Shown: one piece after another, positions 12,101-20,096 of the stretch
Layout: every line of letters begins with the position of its first letter
How positions within the stretch are numbered: position 1 is the first letter of the stretch
NCBI RefSeq assembly: GCF_052156635.1
Contig: NZ_JBQKUO010000006.1
Location: forward strand, 15,453 to 79,452
Direction: 5' to 3'
DNA length: 64,000 bases
DNA from: Nitrospina sp052156635
GTDB lineage: Bacteria; Nitrospinota; Nitrospinia; Nitrospinales; Nitrospinaceae
The notes under the pieces: generated by a model
Told to the model about the DNA's origin: nothing
The model's database searches: none
Seen by the model: the letters and a program-made list of their open reading frames with translations, nothing else
Made by a program: the position numbers and the translations under genes

Positions 12101-12368
12101 CCTGGGAGTCATGTACGGAACCCAAAGCGATCTATGTATTGGACTTCCCATCCAAACGGTTTATGATGGGGACAAGCCCTATCATGAGCCCATGCGACTA
12201 TTCGCTGTGATTGAGGCTCCCCCGAAAAAAATCACGGATGTCATGGTGCGACATGAATTTCTTCAGGAAATGTTACGAAATCAATGGATTCATCTCGTTG
12301 CTCTGGATCCCGATAGCATGGAGTTTTTTCTCTTTCAATCGCCTGACGATTGGGAGCCAGTTCAATAA
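9117..12368 (+). CDS. dabA: DabA inorganic-carbon transporter subunit (DUF2309, carbonic-anhydrase-like)
   Basis: A 1083-residue cytoplasmic-side subunit of the DAB carbon-accumulation system, proposed to hydrate CO2 vectorially using the ion gradient coupled by DabB. The zinc site is visible: FCIDVRSEGFRRH gives Cys504 and Asp506; LCAHGSTSDNNPYESALDCG gives His777 and Cys792, 15 residues apart as in characterised DabA. N-terminal WPMKTFIHHNPLHGLE is also family-typical. It is longer than the roughly 800-residue Halothiobacillus type, belonging to the long DUF2309 group. GGAGG lies 16 bases before the ATG, longer than usual, but no other start in frame fits. It is fourth in the regulator-dabB-membrane protein-dabA-PII operon. 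Confidence 0.95.
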   Translation: MNRLEVKEKVAPSELQRMELRSLVNLAGETISFFWPMKTFIHHNPLHGLEELSFEKAIKEGERVFGGRGYLCNTEYRNYFKEGRISEKAVKDALKDVSQDTVIAIGDRKLSHQEVLKTLLIHGTGKVAPDVSSAVLKTSLDQPGVRNLVEKIQELTKKRQQGSFLTEHGCQEQEDIGTKYTMGEWCDHSLGTTVQDQINNEFIKWCAGFLDEGHASWHMPCREKTFYNGWKELAQDESTGAILGISNWQAKIRGLPDRPEDSILESLNLMKLPKELWSNYFTLKLTRMSGWTGFIKWRADQTDYEWQQSFPIDLVQYMAVRMFYEREFVALACEDKLGIPGNYEAIQSYLKNHSIGYGLYKEFQLRGLPDELEGSLNASLFIQNPLRIDVLDRCDPELIAKWERIRQQQETDVQALVILHLARSLALPVQEFLKSTPEALTTLFDWIEEFPESRHGPIWLEAFESSYLKEFAKQISPNLKKLGKDDSAEEKAQESRPLAQAVFCIDVRSEGFRRHLEEVGGNETFGFAGFFGVPICYQGFSSEQQTDQCPVLLKPKHIVREIPRAYQGWDAEKALVRQKLAKTGNALLEELKENVITPYVMVEAIGWFYGFKLFGQTLHPKLYKSFISMVKDPFDVPLNTTLTVDKISREEAQEMVASQHRAAIYKLLIERYGRRGAAVPHDQIERLRQLAMQENSGESNGNSELLRLLRWTEYDLEKFIQVLRNDFDITERDVAHRMHRITQTGFTVTEQAHFVETALRIMGFTKTFARLVLLCAHGSTSDNNPYESALDCGACGGNHGVSNARTLAVMANKPQVRQMLAEKGLVIPPDTHFLPGQHDTTTDAVKLFDLEDVPATHRKDLLRLQKDLRQAGENNSRERLGRFPDEPKRKGEYRALDLTKKRSVDWSQVRPEWGLSGHTAFIAGRRLLTQGINLEGRAFLHSYDHSQDPNGKYLEIIMTAPMIVGNWINMEHYFSTVDPEVYGSGSKVYHNVVGRLGVMYGTQSDLCIGLPIQTVYDGDKPYHEPMRLFAVIEAPPKKITDVMVRHEFLQEMLRNQWIHLVALDPDSMEFFLFQSPDDWEPVQ

Positions 12369-12399
12369 AAACCAATTTGTTTGGGAGGATTGAGGCATC

Positions 12400-12735
12400 A
12401 TGAGTGGTATTGAACTTCATCCAATGAAAGAAATAAAAATCATTGTCGAGGGAGAGCATCTTCATTTTGTGACAGATGTCCTGGATCGCATTAAAGCCAG
12501 CGGTTATACGATTTTCAGCAACATTTCAGGAAAAGGGCATCACGGCTTTCATGAAGGCCATCTGATGTTCAATGACACCAGCAGTTTGCAGATGGTCCTC
12601 ACCATCGTGCCGGAAGAGAAACTGGATCCCATTCTCTCCGCCCTCAAACCGTTTCTGGAGCGTCACTCAGGAGGGGTTTTCGTGCTGGAGGCCAGTGTGC
12701 TTCGAAGGGACCATTTTGCCCCCAAGGATTCATAG
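12400..12735 (+). CDS. PII-like regulatory protein of the DAB operon
   Basis: A 111-residue protein with the alternating strand/helix pattern of a PII ferredoxin-like fold: KEIKIIVEGEHLHFVTDVLD, then GYTIFSNISGKGHHGFHEG at the T-loop position, then LQMVLTIVPEEKLDPILSAL. GGGAGG sits nine bases upstream of the ATG, and the gap to dabA is 31 bp. PII-like proteins next to DUF2309 genes are a recurring arrangement and are thought to sense adenine nucleotides or bicarbonate to gate carbon uptake. The uridylylatable Tyr of classical GlnB is absent; the loop is His-rich instead (KGHHGFHEGH). Confidence 0.82.
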   Translation: MSGIELHPMKEIKIIVEGEHLHFVTDVLDRIKASGYTIFSNISGKGHHGFHEGHLMFNDTSSLQMVLTIVPEEKLDPILSALKPFLERHSGGVFVLEASVLRRDHFAPKDS

Positions 12736-12918
12736 CGAATTTTGTGGACAAAAACGAGAATATCCAGTCCCACCCGGGAATGAGTTCGAGCCGTTGCTTG
12801 TAGCCGGAAATAGGACTTTCCCGATGATTGCCTTCTGAGGACTCTCCACCCAGAGACACCCTGCCCCCCTATCCCCTCTTTTTCAGTCGCGCGTTTGCAT
12901 GGACCCATAGGTGGTAGT

Positions 12919-14580
12919 TTATAGTAGCTGGAGTTCCGGAAGAGACATTTGATTTTCAGTGAAGTCCTTGATGTTGGGATCGGCGGTGACGATAACGAGC
13001 GTCCAAGGATGGTCTGGAGAGCAAAGGTTTTCGAGGATGAGCTTCCGGTTTTGATTCGGTACTTCATGCAATGCCCCTTCCAAAATCAACAGGGGCGGGC
13101 GTGTGATAATGGCTCTCGCGAGTAAAATCTGTACCCGGAGGCTGGGAGGAATGTCCTGACCCTCATCATAAACGGGGGTTTCCAGGCCATGGGGCAGTCT
13201 GTCCAGTTCACTCCTCAGTTGCGTGACTTGTAAAGCCCATACCAAATCCTGGGAACTGATCCCGGGCCGTCCCATCGTGATGTTGTCCGTAATCGTCCCT
13301 TCAAACAGCGTAAAATACATATGGAACATTACGCTGCGGTGGGCGTAAACCTGGCTTGGCGCAAGGCTTCTTACATCCATTTTGTTATACAAAACCGTTC
13401 CATGTGAAACCGGTGCCAGGCCGGCCAGAATCCGGGAAACGCGATGGCAGACGAATTCAGTGGGACAAATGACGGCCCACTTTTCTCCCGGCTGTGCTTC
13501 AAATGGAATGCTTTTGATATTGTTTTCCGTGCCAATAGCCCAACTCAAATCGTTGCATTGAAGGTGCAGCTGCTTGACGCTGGATTTCGGAATGATGAGC
13601 TCGGATCCGCCTTCAAGTTCATCCTGGGGTGAGGAGAACAGGTGCTCCAGTTCGTGCAGTGCGGTGAAAAAATAAAAGATGACATAAAACCGCTTTATCA
13701 CCTGCTCCATGTTGAGCAGCAGGCTGGCCACCACCACTTCCGCGGCAACCAGTTGCCCCACCGTCAGTTCATCCTGACTCAACAACCAGCCCGCTGTTCC
13801 AAGCAATCCTGAATGGATCACAACCTGGAGTATGATGGAACCGATATATTGTCTCAGCAATGCGCGGAACCGGCTTTCTCGGGACTGTACGTACGCCGAT
13901 GCCAAATGATCAGCGCGTTTCTGGATAATGGATGAGCAATCGATGGATTTGCAATGGAGAAGGTTTTCCGCAATATTTTGAAACCAGCGGAAGGTGGCGT
14001 ATTTGGCGTCCGACATTTCCAGAGTGTCGCGCAGGCCGCCCTTGCCCAGCACCGCGATCACGACGATGGCTAAAACCAGGAAAATGTCGAAGATGATGAA
14101 ATAGGGATGATACAGGACAAGCAGGATCATTCCGATGATTCCACTGACGAAAACGTTCGTGAGGTCCACGAATAAACTGGAAAAAGCCCGTTGGAGAAAC
14201 ACCAGTTCGAAAAACTGATTGATGTTGTAAGCGCGGAAATCATCCATCTTGAAGCGCGGCAATACCCTGGCGAGTGCCAGCGTCACACGGACAAACAATC
14301 GACGTTCGACAATATCCGTTGCATAAAACTGGAGGACACGGAAAACTCCGGCAAATAGCAGGATCCCCGCCATGATGCCGACCAGTGTGGCGACCATGAA
14401 GGGGGTGACTGCGAAGGCAAATGTGTTGACCATCTCCTGGACGGTTAAAGGAATGATCAGGGAAAATACACCAACCGCCCCGGCATAAATGATCATGAAC
14501 CAGAAAATTTTCCGGTCCTGCCTCAAAAACAGGCCGAGGCGATCCAGGTTTTCCCTCAGAGTTGGGACCCGATTGAGCAT
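12919..14580 (-). CDS. ABC exporter-like protein with degenerate ATPase domain
   Basis: A 553-residue half-transporter layout: six-helix membrane domain (residues 1-310) then a nucleotide-binding-like domain. The fold of the second half is clear (GEKWAVICPT at the Walker A strand, LFEGTITDNITMG at the Q-loop region, LRVQILLARAIITRPPLLILEGA at the signature/Walker B region). However, the catalytic letters are gone: the P-loop GxxGxGKS/T is replaced by CPTEFVCHR, LSGGQ by DIPPSL, the Walker B D-E pair by E-G, and the H-loop His by Ala. It should not hydrolyse ATP as known ABC proteins do. It follows directly after a TolC-like and an HlyD-like gene, so it probably forms the inner-membrane part of a type I-like assembly. 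Confidence 0.85.
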   Translation of the reverse strand: MLNRVPTLRENLDRLGLFLRQDRKIFWFMIIYAGAVGVFSLIIPLTVQEMVNTFAFAVTPFMVATLVGIMAGILLFAGVFRVLQFYATDIVERRLFVRVTLALARVLPRFKMDDFRAYNINQFFELVFLQRAFSSLFVDLTNVFVSGIIGMILLVLYHPYFIIFDIFLVLAIVVIAVLGKGGLRDTLEMSDAKYATFRWFQNIAENLLHCKSIDCSSIIQKRADHLASAYVQSRESRFRALLRQYIGSIILQVVIHSGLLGTAGWLLSQDELTVGQLVAAEVVVASLLLNMEQVIKRFYVIFYFFTALHELEHLFSSPQDELEGGSELIIPKSSVKQLHLQCNDLSWAIGTENNIKSIPFEAQPGEKWAVICPTEFVCHRVSRILAGLAPVSHGTVLYNKMDVRSLAPSQVYAHRSVMFHMYFTLFEGTITDNITMGRPGISSQDLVWALQVTQLRSELDRLPHGLETPVYDEGQDIPPSLRVQILLARAIITRPPLLILEGALHEVPNQNRKLILENLCSPDHPWTLVIVTADPNIKDFTENQMSLPELQLL

Positions 14581-16113
14581 CTAATCGTTTTCCTCCGGTT
14601 CCTGAGTTTCATCAGGGCTCAAACCCTTTGCCCATTTTCCGGTAGCCCAATGGTAAAGCGCCAGGGCCTTCTGGTAATCGGACATCGCATTGATCCATTC
14701 TTTCTGTGCATTGAGGACGTTACGCTCCCGGATATTCACGACAAGCAGGCTTGCCGTACCCAGTTCGAAACGTGTGCGTTCGCCCTTCTCCAGTTCCAGA
14801 GCGTAATCCAGGGATTGGCGTAGAACTTCCACTCTTTCACGTGCGCGGAGAAGGGAAGAGCGGGCATTGTCCACATCCATCTTGATTTTCTGAATCTGGT
14901 ATCGTTGAAGCATTCTGAGACGCTCTCCTTCCCCCCGGACTTTGAGGAGGTCACCCCGGGCCTCGCGTTGCCGGAAAGGAATTGAAAGCTGGATTCCGAA
15001 CCGGTATCCCAGACCCAGCACAAATTCACCGGGTTTTCTGGTGGGTGAGGCTTCCAATAGCAGTTCCGGCAGCATTTTGTTCTCGGCTACCTTCAAGTCG
15101 ATCTGGTTGAATTCGGCCTCAAGGTCCACCTGTTTCACTTCAGGACGTTTGGAGAGGGCATCGGCACGATCCACTTCATACGATACCAATTCCAGGTCCG
15201 GATGCGCGGGAGGAAATTCGGGAGCGCTGAGATTATCGGGGACCACTACATCGTCATCCTGCCACATGAAAAGTGCCAGTTTGAACTGCTCCTTTTCCAC
15301 ACTTCGGCTGGCCTTGATCAGATTGTTTTTTCTCTGCTGTGTTTCCTGGCGGGCATCAATGACGTCAAAAGGAGCCCTGGCTCCGGATTCCACCTGATCC
15401 ATCAACTGGGTCACGCGTTCTTCGGCGACCTGCACCGCTTTTTTATTTATTGCCATGATTTTCATAGCGGCCACCCAGTTCCAGTACTGGGTGGCGGCTC
15501 CGAGGTACAGCTCCTGCCGGGTTTGCTGGATATCCAGCGTTGCCTGTCGGTCCGCCAGGGAGGTTTTTTCTATCTGCGCATTTTCAGGATTGTTGATGAA
15601 ACCGCGAAGGAGCGGAATCACGATGCCCATCAAGGGTTGGTTGGTGGTATCGATCCCAAGGTCAGCGACCTCCACATCTCCGATTCCAGCGCGAAATCCA
15701 ACAAACCCCTTAATGCCCCAGCGGTGCTGGAGTTCCAGAAAGGTATCATTGAACCCCACGCTTTTGGTGGTGCCATCCTTGGCAAGGCGTTCCAGTTCCC
15801 AGTCATTTACCAGTTTGGGTTCCACCTTCCCGAGGGCTTCCAGCAATTTACCGCTGGCAATCATTCGCTTGGCCCGGGCTCTTTTCAGAAGAGGGTGCCC
15901 TTCTTCCAGACCTTCAAATATCGCCTCCATGGTCAAAATCGACCCGGATTCCAATTTCGGGGAAGTCAGTACGATATCGTTTGCCCACAAGGGGGAAACC
16001 GGGACCGGCGCCCCTAACATCCATATCAAAACCATCAATTTCAGATTTACAGGTTTACCAGCAAACGGGTTTTTAATGGTTCTGGAAATAAACCGGGATT
16101 GCCGTAATTCCAT
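14581..16113 (-). CDS. TolC-family outer membrane factor
   Basis: A 510-residue protein with an N-terminal hydrophobic export segment ending in SPLWA-ND and long helical repeats rich in Glu, Arg and Gln, matching the two structural repeats of TolC-like channels (AATQYWNWVAAMKIM and RARERVEVLRQSLDYALELE regions). It would provide the outer-membrane exit duct for the HlyD/ABC pair. Its stop abuts the ATG of the downstream ABC gene, and its own start lies four bases after the HlyD stop, so the three are one transcript. No substrate can be inferred from the sequence. Confidence 0.85.
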   Translation of the reverse strand: MELRQSRFISRTIKNPFAGKPVNLKLMVLIWMLGAPVPVSPLWANDIVLTSPKLESGSILTMEAIFEGLEEGHPLLKRARAKRMIASGKLLEALGKVEPKLVNDWELERLAKDGTTKSVGFNDTFLELQHRWGIKGFVGFRAGIGDVEVADLGIDTTNQPLMGIVIPLLRGFINNPENAQIEKTSLADRQATLDIQQTRQELYLGAATQYWNWVAAMKIMAINKKAVQVAEERVTQLMDQVESGARAPFDVIDARQETQQRKNNLIKASRSVEKEQFKLALFMWQDDDVVVPDNLSAPEFPPAHPDLELVSYEVDRADALSKRPEVKQVDLEAEFNQIDLKVAENKMLPELLLEASPTRKPGEFVLGLGYRFGIQLSIPFRQREARGDLLKVRGEGERLRMLQRYQIQKIKMDVDNARSSLLRARERVEVLRQSLDYALELEKGERTRFELGTASLLVVNIRERNVLNAQKEWINAMSDYQKALALYHWATGKWAKGLSPDETQEPEEND

Positions 16114-16117
16114 AACA

Positions 16118-17548
16118 TTATTTCCTTGGCCTTCCTGCCTTGGGAAGGATGGTTTCTAAAAAGCGTTTGTTGTTTTGGACTTTATAATCGGGTGGAAAGA
16201 GATTGATTCGGCGCCAGATTTCGTACCACAGAGGCACACGATTCAACATGACCCAGCCTTTCACGTTGGTGCCGGGGCGCACCTGCCATTGTGGCGGCCA
16301 ACGGCGCCGGTCGGTATCAGGCACCACCCACAAGCGGAAATCGCCATTGGAACTGACCGCCTTGTCAACCACCTTGATGCGCCCGTCATAGGTTCCCGCC
16401 ATCAGTTCGGGCCAGGCTGGAAGCGGGATGGCCGGCACTCCCTGAAAGAGCAGACGGACATTGTGCCCCGCCCGGAGCAGGGGCGCATCGATGGAATTGG
16501 CCCACATTTCCACTGCGGGCGAAGTGCTTTTGGGAACCAATGTGAACAACAGGTCACCTTCCTGGACGATTTCCCCCGGACCCAAAGCGGAAAGGCGGAC
16601 AATGGTTCCCTCAAACGGAGCCACCACGTGTCCGGCCTGGTTTCTCTGGAAGGCGTTGGATCGTTTCAATTCAAGATCCGCAAGATCACTGGCGATCTTG
16701 GAAACGTGGCTCAGCACATAGGCCCGTTTTGACCGGATATCCAGCAAGGTCTGGGTAAGCTCGGCCTGGATTTTTTCCCGGTCGAAAACCAGAGCCTGCC
16801 GGGCATTCCGGGCTTCCCTCAATACCGCCTCCGCCGCTCTCAGTTCCGCTTCCGTTTCCGTCATTTTCTGGATGGCAAGTTCGAGTTCCCGCCGCGACAG
16901 CAGACCCTTCTCCTCCAGTTTTCGGGACCGTGCCAGGTTCAGCCTGGCGGTTTCAACTGCGCCCCTGGCGGGTGGGATCAATTGTTCAATATTGTGGATT
17001 TTGTTCTCCGCTTCCGAGATTCTGGCTTCGGCTTTGGAAAGGGCGGCTTCGACGAGAAGGGCCATTTCTTCCGCTCGCCCCTCCAGGTGCCGGGCCTGCT
17101 CAAGGGAAGCGTTCCTTTGCTCTTCCAGTGCCCGGCGGGACTGGTCCAGGCGCTTGATGAGGTCCGGTGCCATGAAATTAGGATTGATGTCACCAAGTTT
17201 GAGGACAATTTGTCCTTTGGCCACATGGACCCCCTCGTTCGCTTTCCATTCCAGAATTCTTCCATTGATCCTGGAATGAATTTTCTGAGGACGTTGCTCC
17301 GGGTGGTAGGCGGACAGTTGGCCTTGAATGGTAATGGTCTGGGTCCAGGGAACGAAAATGACAAAAGCGGCAAAAATAAGAAAGACCAATACGGTCACCC
17401 GGGCCCATCCAGCCAGCCGTTTGGGAACTTTGACTAAGGAAGGGGACTGCCTCTGGTCATCTTCCACCAGAATTTGCGGAGAAAAAGGTCCTGTTTCCAG
17501 ACCCAGTCCTTCCGGGGAGCGGTGTGAATTCGTTCCAGAATTGCTCAT
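16118..17548 (-). CDS. HlyD-family membrane fusion protein
   Basis: About 476 residues: cytoplasmic N-terminus, one membrane helix (VTVLVFLIFAAFVIFVPW, about 50-67), a lipoyl-like half (HSRINGRILEWKANEGVHVAKGQIV), a long coiled coil with many Glu/Ala/Arg residues, the second lipoyl half (GHVVAPFEGTIVRLSALGPGEIV), then a beta-barrel. It bridges the inner-membrane ABC part and the TolC-like channel. Two in-frame ATGs exist (17554 and 17548); AGGA lies directly against the first but at normal distance from the second, so I use the second. An inverted repeat lies 44 bases upstream. Confidence 0.88.
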   Translation of the reverse strand: MSNSGTNSHRSPEGLGLETGPFSPQILVEDDQRQSPSLVKVPKRLAGWARVTVLVFLIFAAFVIFVPWTQTITIQGQLSAYHPEQRPQKIHSRINGRILEWKANEGVHVAKGQIVLKLGDINPNFMAPDLIKRLDQSRRALEEQRNASLEQARHLEGRAEEMALLVEAALSKAEARISEAENKIHNIEQLIPPARGAVETARLNLARSRKLEEKGLLSRRELELAIQKMTETEAELRAAEAVLREARNARQALVFDREKIQAELTQTLLDIRSKRAYVLSHVSKIASDLADLELKRSNAFQRNQAGHVVAPFEGTIVRLSALGPGEIVQEGDLLFTLVPKSTSPAVEMWANSIDAPLLRAGHNVRLLFQGVPAIPLPAWPELMAGTYDGRIKVVDKAVSSNGDFRLWVVPDTDRRRWPPQWQVRPGTNVKGWVMLNRVPLWYEIWRRINLFPPDYKVQNNKRFLETILPKAGRPRK

Positions 17549-17591
17549 GGCCATTCCTGACGAATAAGAAAACGGTTGGTTCTATACCAAT

Positions 17592-17618
17592 AAAACCTCC
17601 ACATAAAAAGGAGGTTTT
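17592..17618. terminator. Bidirectional terminator-like inverted repeat upstream of the exporter operon
   Basis: AAAACCTCC (17592-17600) and GGAGGTTTT (17610-17618) form a perfect nine-base-pair stem with flanking A/T runs on both sides. It sits only 44 bp before the HlyD start. It could terminate upstream transcription or act as an attenuator in the operon leader. Confidence 0.5.
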
Positions 17619-17979
17619 GCTTTGAGTGTGATCGCTCCAGAAAGCAGGTGGGTTTAGCGCCAATGCTTTTATCAAACCCGTTTAATTGAGGCCAGGGTAT
17701 GAACAGGAAGCACCCTCTGCTGCGAAGCGAGTCAAGTAATGTGCCTTTAGTCGAATGCGTCTATTATAGTCCAATTGGATTAAGTAGTAAAAACTCAATA
17801 TAAAAAAAATAATTCATATGCCCGGGTCCTTTCTTCTTTAGAGAGAAATCCTGTTTTGGGAACGCCCTTAAAGATTTGTGGATGGCGATTTTCATAATTA
17901 TGAAATATGTTTTCTTAAGTACAGCAAACAAATTTTGATTCGCCTTCAAGGGCTTTTAGAAAGTTGTGGATTGGGACGA
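17619..17979. other. AT-rich intergenic region
   Basis: Lies between the exporter operon and the glycosyltransferase gene. It is clearly more AT-rich than its surroundings. Short open frames exist but look random: biased Lys/Phe composition, no Shine-Dalgarno. No gene or RNA is recognised. Confidence 0.4.
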
Positions 17980-19392
17980 TTATTTTGGGCAGGCCGTTCC
18001 GCGGCACCGCAGGTATAGGGTTCCCCCGGGCAAAGGGTAGGTGGCCACCACCCGGTCATTCGGGAACTGGTATTCGCGTGCGAGCACAAAGGCATCCGTC
18101 CAACCCGGGCCGGGTTTTGTCAAGGGAGGCTTTGGAAACCCCAGGCTGTCGATGTGTGCGGTCACGCTGAGTCCGAGAGAGGAAGAGTCGACGACATACA
18201 GAGGATGGGATCCTGTAGCGGCCATCACCTGCCGCGCGGCGTTGGGATAGGCATCCAGATGACCATTCGTTTTGTACCAGAGAAAGGCGCCGGTCATGAA
18301 CACCAGTTTCATGGCAACCATCACGCTGAAAAGAGGAACCATCCACTTGCGAAGAGGGAGTCCTTCCGGTTTCGACACCAACAGAGCAAACAACAGCGCG
18401 CACCACGGATAGAGGGGCAGGATGTAACGGATGTTGGTTGAGAGTGCAAAAAGGTAAGGAAGGTAATTCAAAAATACGAGCCACGCTACAATTCTTGCCA
18501 AAGATTTATCTTTTAAAGAGGGCAGAGTGCGGTTTTGAAATATCAACAAAATCATGATCGCACTTCCCGGTAGCAAGACGATAAAACTCTCGGTTAAAAA
18601 TGCGAAGCGTTCCCCCAAATACGAGACTGGGGAAAATGGAGAGCCCAACCCGGTCAGCTTGTCCACAACCAGCTGTATCATCGCAGGTAGGGACCCGGCC
18701 CCCTCGGCCCACCCCAACCAGAGCACAGGAACCATCAGGACAAGGGCATGTATGAGGATCGATGTGGGCTTTAAGAGGAATTTACGTCCCTGTTTATTGA
18801 AGGTGCAAACCACGCCGAGAGAGACGGCATAAAAAACATATCCGGTCACCGCCTTGGTTAAAAACGATCCCGCCAACCCAAACGCAACTCCGATTAAAAA
18901 TTCAACACGGTTTTCATGCACCGCCAAAATCAACGAGGCTACGGCGAGAAAAACAAAAAATCCGAACAGCGGATCGGCGTAAGCGAGCCAGCCGCGAAAA
19001 AACAGGACGTCGCCTGAAAAGAAAAACAGGGTGCTCATAAAAGCAAGTCGGCTGTTGCGATAAACTCGCGAGACAAATGCAAAGAGGAGACATCCCGTCC
19101 CCACCGTAGCCAGAGCCGACACTAGGCGCGATGCAACCAGGACGTTCTCCCACCCCGTAATGTGGGCGAGGGGAATCACCAGCCAGTTCATGAGGGGAGG
19201 GCGCGGATAGGGTTCCCCGTAAAAGGTGGGAGTCCGCCACTCGCTGCGATGAGCCATTTCCATCGAGGTGATGGTATAAACACCTTCCTCACCCATGTAT
19301 GGAAGGAAAAGAGTGGGAAGAAAGCTCAATACAGCCAGGACCAGAATTATCCCGTGGCGTGATGTATCTGGAGAAACCTCTTGATCTGGCAT
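17980..19392 (-). CDS. ArnT/PMT-like glycosyltransferase (GT39/GT83 type)
   Basis: A 470-residue polytopic membrane protein. After the first helix comes the exoplasmic loop with the acidic catalytic-type motif LPYMGEEGVYTITSMEMA and the conserved WRTPTFYGEPYPRPPLMNWL, as in lipid-linked sugar transferases of the ArnT/dolichyl-phosphate mannosyltransferase superfamily. About ten further hydrophobic segments follow and then a soluble C-terminal domain. It probably transfers a sugar from a polyprenyl carrier to lipid A, protein or glycan outside the inner membrane; the acceptor is unknown. It starts 12 bp after the YqaA-like gene, forming a two-gene operon. Confidence 0.82.
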   Translation of the reverse strand: MPDQEVSPDTSRHGIILVLAVLSFLPTLFLPYMGEEGVYTITSMEMAHRSEWRTPTFYGEPYPRPPLMNWLVIPLAHITGWENVLVASRLVSALATVGTGCLLFAFVSRVYRNSRLAFMSTLFFFSGDVLFFRGWLAYADPLFGFFVFLAVASLILAVHENRVEFLIGVAFGLAGSFLTKAVTGYVFYAVSLGVVCTFNKQGRKFLLKPTSILIHALVLMVPVLWLGWAEGAGSLPAMIQLVVDKLTGLGSPFSPVSYLGERFAFLTESFIVLLPGSAIMILLIFQNRTLPSLKDKSLARIVAWLVFLNYLPYLFALSTNIRYILPLYPWCALLFALLVSKPEGLPLRKWMVPLFSVMVAMKLVFMTGAFLWYKTNGHLDAYPNAARQVMAATGSHPLYVVDSSSLGLSVTAHIDSLGFPKPPLTKPGPGWTDAFVLAREYQFPNDRVVATYPLPGGTLYLRCRGTACPK

Positions 19393-19404
19393 GTCCGGTC
19401 CCGG

Positions 19405-19863
19405 TCAGCTATTCAGGGTAATGTAAGTGATCACCACGTACCTCCCCAGTTTTCCGATCGTAACCAGCAGTAGAAACGTGGGAAGGTTCACGCGCAACAC
19501 TCCCGCCGCGACGGTGAGGGGGTCGCCGATCACCGGGACCCACGCAAAGAGGAGGGAAGTGGTGCCATACTTTTGGTACCTTGCCAGTGCGGTATCATTT
19601 TCTCTTTTTGAAGTACTGGAAAAATTTCGTTTGAATAATTTGGTGCCTCCGTACCCCAGCCCGTAATTCACGACGGAACCCAGCACGTTGCCCAGGGTGG
19701 CAACGGCAACCAGGACCGAGGGTGTCAGGCCGTTCAACAGGAGGGCGCTCAGAACCACCTCGGAACACAAAGGGAGAATTGTTGCCGCGAGAAACGCGGC
19801 GGTAAACATCCCCAGATAATTCCATTCTATAAGCGATTCCAAATGCGTACTCTTAAAATGCAA
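19405..19863 (-). CDS. YqaA/DedA-family membrane protein
   Basis: About 150 residues with four hydrophobic segments. ATLGNVLGSVVNYGLGYGG and the later segment FAWVPVIGDPLTVAAGVLRV match the conserved GxxxGxxxxYxxG and PxxxxPxxxxAG motifs of the small DedA/VTT (SNARE-associated) group. These are thought to act as lipid or proton-coupled envelope transporters. The start is a TTG at 19863 without a clear ribosome site; a TTG seven codons later, preceded by AAGAG, is an alternative. Confidence 0.8.
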   Translation of the reverse strand: MHFKSTHLESLIEWNYLGMFTAAFLAATILPLCSEVVLSALLLNGLTPSVLVAVATLGNVLGSVVNYGLGYGGTKLFKRNFSSTSKRENDTALARYQKYGTTSLLFAWVPVIGDPLTVAAGVLRVNLPTFLLLVTIGKLGRYVVITYITLNS

Positions 19864-20096
19864 AATTGTGAAAAACGTTTGAATATCAGCGAGCTGAATA
19901 CAAACCTGTTGAGAGAACCAATGGTACTGGAATTGAATTCGTTTTTGTAGAGCCTCCAGGTACTGAACCGGGGAAAACGGATTCGGCCCGTTTTAAAATG
20001 GAGAAATAATCCCAACAAGAAACAGTGGACTTTTGCGAGCTATGGACTACTATTGAACTGCCACCGGCTCCTTGAAATTGGCAGCGACAGTCACCC

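Noticed and set aside
17764..17949. 61-residue AT-rich frame on the minus strand
   Set aside because: Random composition, no ribosome site, in an AT-rich spacer.
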